Of a stretch of DNA of 64,000 nt, positions 13,414 to 24,384 are shown piece by piece. The DNA is from Tilletiaria anomala UBC 951. Its lineage: Eukaryota; Basidiomycota; Exobasidiomycetes; Georgefischeriales; Tilletiariaceae. Below the pieces are notes generated by a model. The model saw only the letters and a program-made list of their open reading frames with translations, did not search any database and was not told where the DNA came from. Within the stretch, counting starts at the first letter, position 1, and each line of letters opens with the position of its first letter. The translations under genes and the position numbers were made by a program. The stretch covers positions 62,001-126,000 of the forward strand of contig NW_013547004.1 of the NCBI RefSeq assembly GCF_000711695.1. Reading direction: 5' to 3'.

Positions 13414-16400
13414 CTACAAGTCCGCCGAGCTCTCGCTGGCGTACAGCGTCTGCTTGCCACTGTCCAATGCGGCAAACGGCGTCGAGCGCGGCAGGAAGCC
13501 GGCCGGCAATGCGAGCGGTGCAACTTCAGGACTAGATTCGCCGGCGTCTAGGCCGATGCCAAAGCCGTTGGTCGAAAGGCCGCTGCTGGGCAGAATCATG
13601 CCCAAATCGGCCGTGAAGTCGGGAGCAGCCCCACTACGGCCATTACTGCTTTTGCCCTTGCCGCGTCGGCCGTTGGACATGCCGCCGCCGGGCTGCATCG
13701 TTCCTTCGGGGCCCTCTCCGTGCTTAGGCACATACTCCGGGTCGACGGTGGCGCAGTCCATGTTCTCCAGCAGGATCTTGATGAACTGCTGCTCCCAGTA
13801 CGCGTTGCGCCAGGCGACCTGCAGCTGGTCCGAGGCCATGCGGAAGAAGTTGGGCGCAAAGATGAGCGAGAGCGAATCAACGGTCACTGAAGCGAAGAAA
13901 GAGAGAGAGAGATGTTCCCTGTCAACCTGAAGCCGGTGACACTCTCCAAACAAGATGCGTTCGCACTCACACTGTGTCGCACGCAGCGCTGATGGGCGAC
14001 AAAACATCTGCAAAAACGAGATGACAAAGAGCACGACGCGGCGATGGAGCATGGGCAGCTGCGCCACAAGCTCGATGCAATTCTCTGAGGATTGCGCGGC
14101 GGCGGCGTCGACGCACGCGTTATACATCGCCTGCGGAATCAGGGGCTCCTCCAGCTCGCGCAACCACAGCTTGAACACCGACGCAGGGACCGTGACATCC
14201 GAGTTATCGTGGCCGAGCAGGCCGTTGAGGCTGTAGTGGCCACGCTCGATGCGTACACGCAGCTCGATGACTTGGTCCGGGGAGCCCGAGATGCGGAAGA
14301 TGCCACGCGTCTTGAGCGCGTCAAGCGCAAGCATTGCGTCCGTCAAGAATGTCAGAACGATGGGGACCTGCGCGTTCGGATACGCCCGCTCCTGCATCTG
14401 CATCGCCTTCTCCACCGCGATGCCAAACACGCCCGGATTGAACGGGTTCTCCAGCGCGCACTGGATCTCGATCAGCGACGGCGCCTTGCCCCTCGGCCCG
14501 CGCTTCTGGATGGCTTCCAGCCGCCCGAGACAGTACTCGGCCACGGGGCCGATCGTCGGGGCGTCGATCCGCTGCGCGATCCAGGATGCGAGGTACGAGT
14601 GCAAATCACGCGACGGCGGAAATGCCGAAGACAGCAGGACGCAGAGGAACTGCCACCCGCGGAAGGTGGACTCTGTATCTGGGTTGTCTGTGAGCTGTTT
14701 CATCAGCTGCACGAACTGGGCGAAACAAAAGACAAAAGCAGGACGATGAGCTGCTTCTGGCTCCAAACGGCACTGCACAGCCTTGCGGGAGGAGCTCACT
14801 CACGATCTCATCGCGCAGCGGACTATTGACGATGGCGACGTCCAGGGCCCATCGTATCTCCTCGAGCACCGTCGGCGGGCTGTCCTTCGCGCCGCTGTTG
14901 CCCACCAACTTCTTGTGACGCTCGGTGAACTCCTGCGCGGACATGGTCTGGCTCGGAGCCTGCAGCGGCGGCGGCACGACGGCATGCACACACGTGGGGC
15001 GATCGCCGCACGCGCGCTGGATCACCTTGAAGATCGTGATGGCGTCGCGCTGGTACGAGGAGCCACCGCTGCTGCTGCTGCGCGGCAAGTTGAGCATCGG
15101 CGCCGAGATGGGCTCCTTCTGCCACTTGAGCATGCGGTCGACGGGCATCTTGCGGCGGAAGAAGCCAGTGCGGTGCTGGGAGAAGTTCTCGACGGCAAAG
15201 TCGGACATGTCAAAGACGCGCCGGCCGCCGAGCTCGTCGATCAGCTCGGGCGGTATCCGCGGCTGCTGCGGCGAACTCTCGACCGCCTCGAAGCGGATGG
15301 GACCATCACCGCCGGGCGACGAGCCGGTCGTCCTGCCCGGCTGGTTGCGCAGCATCTCCTCGGGCGAGCGCAAGGGCAGCGAGATGGCCAAATCGGACGA
15401 AGCAGAAGGAGACGATGACATCTGCTGCTGGTGCTGCTTATCCGGGGACATGGCCCGTTTGGACGAGGAGATATTGGACAGCGATGCGGTGAGCCCCCTT
15501 TGGATCGCGAGGCGTGCCGACTGGCGTCTATTTCTACCCCCCACGGTGGAGCCCATCTCTTTCGCCTCATCGAGTTGCTCGTCACCGTACGCTTCAGGAA
15601 TCGGCTGTGTGGCCAAGTCGCCGAGCTGGCGCCGCCGCGGCGGCGTCCGTCCGTCCTGTGGCGGCGGCGACGAAGTCCCATCGTAGGCGCCGCCACTGCC
15701 AACGTGCTCATCCTGGAACGCCATCGTGCTGACGCGACTGCGTAGAGCTCGGGGCGAAGCAGACTCCATAGCATCTGCGATCAGCTGCGACTTGCGCAGC
15801 TGGCGCTCGTTTGCGTCAAATGAGAGCACCTGCTCGATGCTTGGACTGGTGACCGGTGGGGGCGGCTGCTGCTGCCGGCTCTTACGCTTCTTCGGCGTTT
15901 CTGTCAGAGAAGCAGGGACGCCGGGGGCGCCGACTTTGGCCGGCAAGCCCAGCTCCGAAGTGGGCACAGCGAGAGCGGAGAGTGTTTCGACGCCAAAGTT
16001 TTGCCGCGAAAACCGCTTTCCACCGGCAGATTCCTGGGCGTTGCTCGATTCGAATGAGAGTCAGAGAAATAACTCGCTGTGCGCTGCATACGCTCATGGC
16101 TCACCTGAATGGCAGTCATAGGAATGACGAGTCCGCGCGGCCGCTGCCACTGCGTCTTGTGCGTGGTTGTATGATAATAGTACGGAATCCCACGCAACGA
16201 GTCGAATAGTTCCCACCATTGGCCCTCCGGATCGGGCGGGAGGACAAACGTGCCCGCAGGCACTTCCCACCTGCACTCGCCCGTGTGCGGGTTCGCAAAA
16301 AATGACATAGAACTTTGCGGGTCCGTGATGATCGTCCAGAAGAATTGGCCCCACTGATTCAAAGCCAGGACGGACGCGGTGAGCATATGCATTTCTTGAG

Positions 16401-17161
16401 GCTTGTGCGCCGAGCGGGAAACTCACCTGCATCGGCTCCTGGCCGGAGGCAGCCGGTCGTTTCGCTCTCTCGTCCGCTGCACTGCGCATGCCGTCGACGT
16501 GTGGCACGAGATGATTGTCTCGAACGCCAAATCCGCCGAGCTGCGGAGGTAGAACGCGAGTTCAAAATCATTCAGTACGTGCGTGCGTGATGTCTCGCAG
16601 AAGTGCTTCGCGTGCACGATCTTCCCTCACTTTTGGGGCGGTCATCGCTGTTTCCAGATGCGAAAGGTCGCCGTCCGCCTCCTTTCCGCTGAGATTGGTG
16701 TTTTCCGCGTCTTCTATGAACGACCTGCCGACCGAATCCCTTCCACTAGCGCCGCCCAAGGCGCCGCCGTGGGTGTGCTCCGTGATGCGCGTGCGCGTCG
16801 AGCGCGGGGACGTATTCGCTTCGAAGAAGGCCGTGCCGTTCGTGGAGGACGGGTGCATGCGCGTGGTCGCGAAGCTCTCCCTCGCAGAGCCGTTCACGTG
16901 CTGTTGGCGCGTGGGCGAGTCGACTTCACGCGGGGTCACGGCACCGTCACCAGCGCCAGCACCAGCACGGCCATCTTGCCGCCACATGGCGCCAGCTCCA
17001 CGCGTCGCGCCTCGTCCAAAAGTCGGGGGCGGCGTCTGCGAGCTGTTGCGCACGGAGGCGCCGTAGTCGATCAGCTGACGCGCCATCTCGGCGCTAATGT
17101 CTCCCAGCGAGTCTGGGAAGAGGACGCCATTCTGTCGGATACTGTCGACCGACGGAGCCAT
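13414..17161 (-). CDS. WW-MyTH4-RhoGAP protein (ARHGAP39/Vilse-like)
   Basis: Six exons: 17161-16631, 16540-16427, 16353-16105, 16033-14804, 14715-13971 and 13886-13414, about 1113 aa. Introns are 71-90 nt and all junctions keep frame. The ATG at 17161 (MAPSVDS) is chosen; the upstream in-frame GTG at 17182 is not a plausible start. Two WW modules lie at about residues 216-290 (GECRWEVPAG; PYYYHTTTHKTQWQRPRG). A MyTH4 domain follows (NSPLRDEI, FVQLMKQLTDNP, GWQFLCVLLS), then a RhoGAP domain at about 805-1000. Its arginine finger is in RGIFRISGS, and later motifs include LWLRELEEPLIP and LIFAPNFFRM. This order is that of metazoan ARHGAP39 (Vilse/CrGAP). RhoGAP domains stimulate GTP hydrolysis by Rho/Rac/Cdc42, so a role in polarity or the actin cytoskeleton is likely. 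The exact GTPase cannot be read from sequence. Confidence 0.9.
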
Positions 17162-18259
17162 GGTCGTGTGCTTTTCTTTCACGCGTGGTTGTCTATATCA
17201 AAATGTGGGAAGATCGCAGTGGATATGACCTTGCTTGGATAGGGCGGTTATAGGTCCACCTCAGAGCCGGACTGGGGTGAATGTTGCCCCTGGAAAGCCT
17301 GCCGACCTGGAGGTTACACTGCAACCCATCTGCGACGCACGAGGTAAGGACGAGACTGGCGCGCCCCGGTGCATCGGCGGCAATATCGCACGGTGCCCCA
17401 CGTCAAGCCAGGTGCAAACAGCGGCTGCTGTTGCTGTTGCTGCTGCTGGTAGTGGTAGTGGTCAAGTTTCAAGCGTTGGAGAAAGAGAATGGCTCCCTCC
17501 CCCTTCATTCCTCAAGCATCGTCTCCGTCTGTGACAAAAGTTGAGTGGCGTGAACACTGAGCGGGTGAGAGCGTGGCCGCGCACCCTCCTACCTCTGCCC
17601 CAGTGCCTGAAATAGTAAAAGGAGATATGCGACAGAATTAAATCTCCTCAATCCTCCCATCAATCCGATCGGCAATGGTCCCCCCACACTCCACAGTTGA
17701 GCACGCCACACCCCAGAGCCCAGAACCCAGAAGCGCACCAATCAAGCAGCTTCTCAGTCCTCACTTGATCGAGATGAGAGCTGCAATCTGATTTCGATGC
17801 AGCTCCGCGACCGGACCCGTTGCAGGCGGAGCTACGTCTGAGCACACGGCCATATATTACGCACCCAGCCCCACAGGCCTTCTCCGTGGACGCTCACTGA
17901 AACATGACAACGGCTGGCGAGAAAAGCGAAGGGCAGCGAGCCGCCAGCACCACACAATGCAATGGGGCTGCTATCGAATCATATTCTTAATAAACTACAG
18001 TTCTGATTACACGTGCGAGAAAAAAAAAACACCCCGAAAGTGCAGCGACATCGCAAGCGAAGAATGGTGGGTGGGTCCGGGTGAATGCATATGTGCAAAT
18101 TGAAAAGCCGATAATGTGTGAATGCAGCTGCGCGCGCCAGGAGGGAGGCCGATGGAACTCGTTCGGATAGTCGTTCAGATGGGGCAGGTGAGGATGCGTG
18201 AATAGATGTTGGATGGAGAGTATTGTTTTGTGGGTGCCAGGGTTCGCGTATCTTGGCAA
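17162..18259. other. Intergenic region with a short triplet microsatellite
   Basis: Between the RhoGAP start (-) and the WC-1 stop (-), so it holds the RhoGAP promoter and the WC-1 3' UTR. An imperfect GCT/GTT/GGT triplet run lies at about 17424-17460 and a short A-tract near 18022. No gene was recognised. Confidence 0.5.
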
Positions 18260-21200
18260 TCACTTTTTCGTAGCCGATTTGGACGACTTGCGCCTAGTGC
18301 GCCTCGAAGACTTCGGCTTCCTTGGCGGCTTGGGGGCTTGCCCGCTGCCAATGCCACTCGATGTGCCTTCACCGTCAGCCTCGCCTTCAGCAGGAGTGCG
18401 GTTCCCACTGCTCCTGCGGCTTCCATTGCCACTTCCACTGCCGCTTCCGCTCCCACTGCCGTTGCCACTGCCAGTCCCACTGTTCTCCCCTGCACTGCCG
18501 CTGCCGCTACGACCGCCAGACGTCTGCGAGGGCGTCGTGAACGACGTACTCCGCGTGACCGAGCTGGTGCCAAAGCCGTCGAGAAGGCTGTCCACTGGTG
18601 TGTTCCTGCCGGCGCTGGACGACGACGCGCGCGTCGCAGACGGCGGCAGGAGACCCTCATGGTTCCATGGAAGCTTGATGGGCGAGCGCGTTGGCTCATT
18701 TGAGCCGCTGGCAACTTTGAAGGGATGCGGGTACATCATATCCTTCATCGCTGCATCGCTCAGGCGCGGTGAGTGGGGTGTGCGCGTCGTGGTGCTGCTG
18801 CCAGCGCCGCCTGTTTGCTGCTGTGGCTTGGATGCCCGACGCTGATGCGCCGCGCGGACTTGCTGCTTCAAGCGCTTGTTGATATTGCGCAGCTGATGGA
18901 GCTCGTAGCACCAACTTGAAGAGCGGTATGGCGATAGCTCCGCAAAGACCGACGTGTCCGACGCATCGTTCGGGTCGCCTTCTTTGGGTGGCGACGAGTA
19001 CACGATGTTGGGCTGAAGCGACAGGTTCGGCGGGGCGGGGCGTGTCTGCACCCAGACCGATTCATGGTTCCGTTCCGTCCGAATGCTGGAGGGGTAAAAG
19101 GTGGACAAGACAGGGATGCGATTGGCCATGCTGTCCAGCAGGGAGTGCAAGATGAGAGTCGTGGATGGCGTGCGAAGCGACTGATACAGCGCCGACAGCG
19201 ACTCCTGCTCGCAGAGCTCCTTAAATGTCTTGCCTGCCATCTGGTGCGCCGTGATACCTAGCATGTTGACCACGGGTGCAGAGACATTGAGGAACAGACC
19301 ATCTAGGGAAACCTTGAACCAGAAACCAGGCTCATTAGAGGCAGCAACGGCTGTCATGACGCTGTTCGCTAGGTGGTAGAACGGTCGAGGGCGACCGCTG
19401 GAGACGACCACCTTGCGGCCTTTGCCCTGCTCGAGATGCAGCTTCCCAACGCTCTCAATCCACTGGTAGGACGAACTCTTGGTGCGCATGCGGAAGAGCA
19501 AGTTGACCGCTGGACCGGTGTCGCGCATAGGCTGATTTCGATTCCGCGGGCTGGCATTGTAGCTGGCACGCGAGGCACGAGCTGCCGCAGAGATGTTGGC
19601 GTTGCTCGTCGAGTCCTTTAACTCCCTGAACACGGGTACGACGTCGCTGGGATGGATGAAGTCGCTGATAGATTTTCCGATCAGCTCTGACGGTTTGAAG
19701 CCCAAAATACGGTCCGACGACGGTGAGACGTAGAGAAAAGTGCCCTTGAGCGAAAGAACATAGATGAGATCGTGCGAATTATCCAGCAACAACCGTGCCC
19801 AGTGCTTCGTGTCGTTGTGACCGCCGTCGATGGCCTCGGCGATGGACTGTGCATTGCTGAGGCGGCGCTGCGCGTCTTCCTGCGCAGAGGTCAAGGACTC
19901 GACGGTCGTAATCGCGCTGGTGTCCTTGGCTATGGGCTGGCCGCCCGCAATTCTGATGGTGGTAGGGACGCCTGTGGCGACAGAGCTGTAATTGACAAAG
20001 TACGAGCCGTCTGGCATCTTCTCAAGGATGGCGCCGGGCTGCTCCACCAGGTCGACCTGGAAGCCAACCAGGTACTTGATCGTGTCCGTGTCATCCCAGG
20101 TGATGGGCACAATCGTGACGAGATTGATGAACGGCTGGCCATCTTTTCGGTAGTTGATCAGGCTAGCCTGGCACTCCTTCTTGTTGCCGACGTACTTGCG
20201 GATGTGAGCAACCGCCTGGTTGTCCGTCGAAGTCCGCTCAGAGCCCTGCTGAACGATGCCGTCCGGCGACTGCAAGAGACGGCAGTTGCGACCATAGAGC
20301 TCGCTCCTGGCGTAGCCAGTGAGACGACAGAACGTGTCCGAGCAGTAGATGAGCGGTTGATCCGGTAGTGTCGCATCCGCTACGGTGAAGGAACACGACA
20401 AGTCGACAGGTCCGATCTTGACGCACGGATTGGGACGCGAGGCGACACGCATGAGAGCCTTGAGCATGTCGAAGCCAGACGCAGAGTAGATGCTTTCGAG
20501 TGGGATGGTACCAGGAGGCGCTGCGGAAGGCGGCTTCATACCGTGGTCCTGTTGCCGCAGCAGTGTAGACGCCTGGACTTGCACTGGCGCGACGATCTCC
20601 GGCTGAGAAGCAGGCAACGAATGAGGCTGATGCTGTGTTCTCAGGAAAGGCAGCTGCTTCGTTTGTTGGGGCCTTGTCTCTTCGGCGCCAGCAGTGCTGC
20701 GCTTTTGGTTGCGCCCGCTGACCTGTACATTGTCTGACTCTTTGGCCTTGTTCCCAGCCTTGCTCTGCTCGATGCGGGCCATGCGCCTGCGCTCCTGCAG
20801 CGATAACTTCTGCGCCTGCTGAGTGACCTGCATGACGCGAGACGGCACACCTGAGCTTACGGGCACGGCTGACATGCTCGGCATGTCTCGCGTAGGTTTG
20901 ATGGGTAAGCCAGTCGGTGCAACCGCGCCATCTCCATCGTTGCTGAGGAAGTGAGAGTGGTGCGCGAGGATGCGTGCACGGTACGCCAAGCGCGTGTTGG
21001 CCACATTGCTGTCACCGCCCTCGTAAGCGGTAGCATCATTGATCTGTTCTTGGATCTGCGGGTGCACCCCCATAGCTCGGCTGCCGCTGGCTTCCACGCA
21101 GCTGGCATCGTTCAAAATCGACGACGGAGCCTGTGTTGGGTCCAAGAGCGTGTCCAACGAATGGGCTTCGCCTGTGATCGTCCCCTGAGCAGGTTGACAG

Positions 21201-21547
21201 TGAAATGACTGAGACTTACTCTTCGCAAGTAAGTCATTAGTGGTGAAATCAGATGCAAGTGGATCATCGATGGAAGTAGGAGGGACTGGAGCTGCGACAA
21301 TGGGATCCAACGGTGCAAGTGACTCCCAGGGCATATAAAAAAGGTCGTTGCTGCTGAGCGACATGCCCACTTGGTTCATATCACTGCTGCTCAGGAGAGA
21401 CACGAGGTCGTTTTGGTTGATCGGCCCACCACTCGCAGCAGTTGCATTAGCATTGCCGTTGCCGTTGCGCCTCGGCGCCGTTCGGTCAGGCTGGCCGCCC
21501 GAAGAAGAGTTCAAGAACGCCGAAAAGTCGAAATTCTGATTACCCAT
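18260..21547 (-). CDS. wc-1: White collar-1-type LOV/PAS blue-light receptor without a GATA zinc finger
   Basis: A single open frame of about 1095 aa from the ATG at 21547 (MGNQNFDFSAFL). An upstream in-frame extension exists but looks like leader sequence. The LOV domain starts near residue 387 (FTVADATLPDQ) and holds the photo-adduct motif GRNCRLLQ with Cys422. A WC-1-type loop insertion follows before the QAVAHIRKY segment. A second PAS domain (LIYVLSLKGTFLYVSPSSDR, about 580-720) and a third (FWFKVSLDGLFLNVSAPVV, about 740-830) follow. WC-1 binds a flavin and, with WC-2, drives light-induced transcription. The C-terminus is a Gly/Ser repeat ending in a basic patch (KSSRRTRRKSSK) that may be a nuclear signal. 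No Cys4 GATA finger is present, as known for basidiomycete WC-1, so DNA binding is expected through a WC-2 partner. Assignment is firm. Confidence 0.95.
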   Translation of the reverse strand: MGNQNFDFSAFLNSSSGGQPDRTAPRRNGNGNANATAASGGPINQNDLVSLLSSSDMNQVGMSLSSNDLFYMPWESLAPLDPIVAAPVPPTSIDDPLASDFTTNDLLAKSKSQSFHCQPAQGTITGEAHSLDTLLDPTQAPSSILNDASCVEASGSRAMGVHPQIQEQINDATAYEGGDSNVANTRLAYRARILAHHSHFLSNDGDGAVAPTGLPIKPTRDMPSMSAVPVSSGVPSRVMQVTQQAQKLSLQERRRMARIEQSKAGNKAKESDNVQVSGRNQKRSTAGAEETRPQQTKQLPFLRTQHQPHSLPASQPEIVAPVQVQASTLLRQQDHGMKPPSAAPPGTIPLESIYSASGFDMLKALMRVASRPNPCVKIGPVDLSCSFTVADATLPDQPLIYCSDTFCRLTGYARSELYGRNCRLLQSPDGIVQQGSERTSTDNQAVAHIRKYVGNKKECQASLINYRKDGQPFINLVTIVPITWDDTDTIKYLVGFQVDLVEQPGAILEKMPDGSYFVNYSSVATGVPTTIRIAGGQPIAKDTSAITTVESLTSAQEDAQRRLSNAQSIAEAIDGGHNDTKHWARLLLDNSHDLIYVLSLKGTFLYVSPSSDRILGFKPSELIGKSISDFIHPSDVVPVFRELKDSTSNANISAAARASRASYNASPRNRNQPMRDTGPAVNLLFRMRTKSSSYQWIESVGKLHLEQGKGRKVVVSSGRPRPFYHLANSVMTAVAASNEPGFWFKVSLDGLFLNVSAPVVNMLGITAHQMAGKTFKELCEQESLSALYQSLRTPSTTLILHSLLDSMANRIPVLSTFYPSSIRTERNHESVWVQTRPAPPNLSLQPNIVYSSPPKEGDPNDASDTSVFAELSPYRSSSWCYELHQLRNINKRLKQQVRAAHQRRASKPQQQTGGAGSSTTTRTPHSPRLSDAAMKDMMYPHPFKVASGSNEPTRSPIKLPWNHEGLLPPSATRASSSSAGRNTPVDSLLDGFGTSSVTRSTSFTTPSQTSGGRSGSGSAGENSGTGSGNGSGSGSGSGSGNGSRRSSGNRTPAEGEADGEGTSSGIGSGQAPKPPRKPKSSRRTRRKSSKSATKK
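18409..18513 (-). repeat. Low-complexity Gly-Ser/Asn coding repeat in WC-1
   Basis: An imperfect hexanucleotide-based repeat (variants of CCACTGCCGCTT on the plus strand) encodes alternating Gly-Ser and Gly-Asn dipeptides near the C-terminus of the WC-1 protein. It is likely a flexible linker and a site of length variation. Confidence 0.75.
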
Positions 21548-22189
21548 CCTGATGATGAGAGTCGTGAGAGAATGGTGAGAGGTGAAGAGAAGTAAAATCG
21601 AAGTAGGTGGGTGGACCTCACTAGTTGTGACGCAACGAAACCGGGCGCCTATAGAAGAAAACTCGTGATCGTGAGAAGAGCACTGAATGCTCAAATCGTA
21701 GCGTGAGGCTGGTGCGCAGAAACGCGAAGAGAACAGAGGCGGAGAATGGTCCTGAGGTGCTGCGCTTGCTGCACCGCGTAGAAAGTTCACGTCGACCTTG
21801 GCGATATCCTGCGTGTCATATCATGCCGACGCGGGTCAGCACGAGCTCAGAGGTGTCGCAGCAGCCCGCATCATCCTGTCCATGCTCCCAGCCCTCCTTC
21901 ATGCTTTGCCCATCCGGTAAATGCTACCAACAGGACGAGTGAATCTGCTGCAGCCCAAGAATACGCAGCCTCCGATCACCCTGAATGCCTGACGACACCC
22001 CAGTCTCGTAACACTCACGGAAGGTCCTAAAGCAATAAACTGGCTAGTTCGTATGCATTTACCCCATTCAAATGCCGTCAAGAAATGCCCCGCGCGCCTG
22101 ATGCGGGTGTATGCAAAAGGTTGAAGCTCTCAACAGAGAGCCTCAATGTCTGGCAGCAGAAGCGGCCGGCGTTGAGGTCGTCGTGAACG
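21548..22189. other. WC-1 upstream region
   Basis: Region 5' of the WC-1 start codon, expected to hold its promoter and leader. No other gene, tRNA or clear repeat was seen. Confidence 0.45.
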
Positions 22190-22500
22190 GTTCAAGTGGC
22201 AGTGTGGTGCCAATGACGTATTTGCAGGCTTGTTAGAGACAGCCAATAGTGTGCTCGAGGCTCTGCTGTGGTCCGCAGAGGGTGCAGTTGTGTGAAAAGC
22301 TGATTGGGGGTGAGATGAGCTTCTCTCTCAACAGAGTATCGAGGTTCGTGCTGTTGAGAATCCTGCCCAGACTTGTACCCTCGAATATCGGCGTGTGAGG
22401 CCGCGAGGCATGTCAAGCAGCAGCCGATCTATCCTATGCGGGGCGATATCGGCCGCTGATAAGATCTTGAAGGCTGGATTTTCTGTGGTAGGCCCAGGAT
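22190..22500 (-). mobile_element. Probable remnant of a LINE reverse-transcriptase C-terminus
   Basis: On the minus strand an open frame contains LLLDMPRGLTRRYSRVQVWA and, in another frame just downstream, the cysteine-histidine knuckle CTLCGPQQSLEHTIGC (C-x2-C-x7-H-x3-C). A segment of this kind, with the knuckle a few dozen residues after an arginine-rich helix, is typical of the end of the ORF2 protein of fungal non-LTR retrotransposons (Tad-like and relatives). No RT palm motif or endonuclease lies nearby, and the pieces are out of frame with each other, so it is a short 3' fragment. It abuts the LTR fossil. A chance resemblance cannot be excluded. Confidence 0.45.
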
Positions 22501-22521
22501 GGACGAGGCTGGTGGGAAGGA

Positions 22522-22752
22522 TGTGTGGTTGGGTGACTTCAATGATGGATGCATGTTTCCCCCGCGTCACGCTTCTAGCAGAGTATCATGGAGCCAACAC
22601 TCACAAAAGTCGGCACTCCTCACTCTCACTTTTTGTCTCGCTTTCCCCCCCTCTTTTCTTGCCCACTCGATCGGTGACGTCTCCGCATATCGCATCCATC
22701 TTTTTTCCCTTCGATTAGCATCTTCTCGTGCAGACTCCTCAACCGCGACACA
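22522..22752 (+). repeat. Putative 5' LTR of the fossil element
   Basis: A diverged direct repeat of 24385-24606. Shared landmarks in the same order are GGGTGACT, GAGTATC, a CTCACTCTCA-like block, a pyrimidine-rich tract, TCGATCGGTGACG and TAGCATC...AGACTC. Ends are approximate and set by TG...CA. Confidence 0.65.
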
Positions 22753-23149
22753 ATGCCGATTTTGTTGGCCTCTTGGCCCTGATCCACTGCAGTCCGGTGC
22801 AGTGGTAAAGTCGGTAACGCCCGATCCAAGCAAGGGAATGGAACTGGGATAAAATAATTGGCATCGCTTGTACTTACTCCACAGAATGAGGGAGACCAAG
22901 TTTGCTCATATACACTGCACGCATTTTCATTTGGCGAATCGCTTCCAGAAGCCATTCGCGAGACCCGTGTGACATGATGCAACTGCAGTTGCTGTCAGCG
23001 ACTCCCATCGTGCACTACCCACTTACTCGACACATCAATCAGTGCCTGGTACACTTCTCACTCAAAAGCGAAGGTCGCTTCACCTCTCGAGCACGTCAAC
23101 ACCTGCTGGCAGGGAGACAAAGGAAATCACGCTCCGATAGCGAGGGAGA

Positions 23150-24128
23150 ATGAGTCAAGTCCGGCCAGAAGACGGCAAACTTGGTACAATTCAAAATCCG
23201 AGGACATCTAAAGATTGCAAATCCACAATGCCGAAGACAACTGTCAAGAATCTGGAGCTCGAGCTCCATGATTTGCGATCGGAGCTCGCAGAACTGAAAA
23301 AGACGACACTGAGGGCGACGCCAAGCGTCTCAGAACAAGTGCCCAACTTCGACTCGCAGCAGTTAGAGGTCAGCCAGGACAACGCGCGTCTGCTGCATTT
23401 TGGGCTGCCAATTGTGCAGTTCGCTCCATCCCACGACAAGACGCAAGAGGATGCAGGAGCATGGTTGAGTTTGTGTGAGGCCAAGTTCGTGCTCGTGGGT
23501 CTGACCCACCTGGACAGCAGTCCGCTGCGGCGGCCAACGATTTCAGGGACGCAGCCACTGGCTGGTACTCTGGTCCCTGAGACTCTCGTCCGGGAAGTCG
23601 ACCCTGCCCTGGGCCGCCTTCAAAAGCGAGTTCCTGCGTCAGTCCGCCCATTCCAAGAGTACAGCGTGGATCCTTCGAAGACTCCGAGACTTATGTTTCA
23701 ACGGCGACTATGTTCAGCACGTGGACTTTGTGCAGCAGCTGGTTTGCTGACCCCCGCGGCATGAGCGATCGGATGCAGTCCTGATCAGCGACTTGTTAGC
23801 AACTCTCCCGGAAACTCTTCGAGTCATTTACAATACTACAATACATGACGCCAAGCACCCATGCCTAGCCAAAGCCCTCTCCTTCGTCAGAAACCTCGGC
23901 GTAGCCGTGACGCAGACAGGCCCTATGATGGCTAGTGATGACATCTATACGCCTCAGCCGAGCCGTCCGGCGAACCCGATTGTCGTTCACACGGTCTCCC
24001 AGACGCTGTCGCGTGCAGCAGCCCGCCCAACCCACCGGCGCAAAGTGCGCTGCTGGGACTGCAATGAGGAGAGGCACGAGCGTGGGGATCCGAGCTGCAA
24101 GGGTGCCTGGCAAGGCAGCAAGAACTAG
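23150..24128 (+). pseudogene. Decayed Gag-like region of the LTR fossil
   Basis: Conceptual translation shows a heptad-like N-terminal segment (LELELHDLRSELAELKK), a middle part typical of Gypsy Gag, and a terminal knuckle CWDCNEERHERGDPSC. A fossil with several breaks; not a functional gene. Confidence 0.65.
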
Positions 24129-24384
24129 GATCGTGAACTGCTGGCTCTCAGCGTCAAGCGGGAGGGCCCGCAGGCACCCATGTGTACGACATCAGCATCA
24201 CCGGCACCTACCAATTGCAACCCTTCGACGGCTTTGTTCTCTAAAATATCGTCAACCAGAAGCACCTCAAGCTAGCAACGGATAAGTTCAAAGACCAGCA
24301 CTGGCAGCTAATTGTGCGACGCTTGCGCCGACGCCAGGACACTCATCGCTTTCGTCCAATCGCCGACTGAATGCAATGCTTTGC

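Noticed and set aside
17162-17182. Upstream in-frame start (GTG) for the RhoGAP protein
   Set aside because: Eukaryotic genes rarely start at GTG, and an ATG in good context follows seven codons later.
21185-21219. GTAAGT...CTCAG pair in the WC-1 coding frame that looks like a 35-nt intron
   Set aside because: Too short for this genome, not a multiple of three, and its removal would break an otherwise continuous frame.
21548-21790. N-terminal extension of WC-1 by 81 residues
   Set aside because: No similarity to WC-1 and leader-like composition; MGNQNFDFSAFL is the likelier start.
22798-22845. tRNA-like A-box (GTGGTAAAGTCGG)
   Set aside because: No B-box or cloverleaf pairing follows. No convincing tRNA gene was found anywhere in the window by eye.
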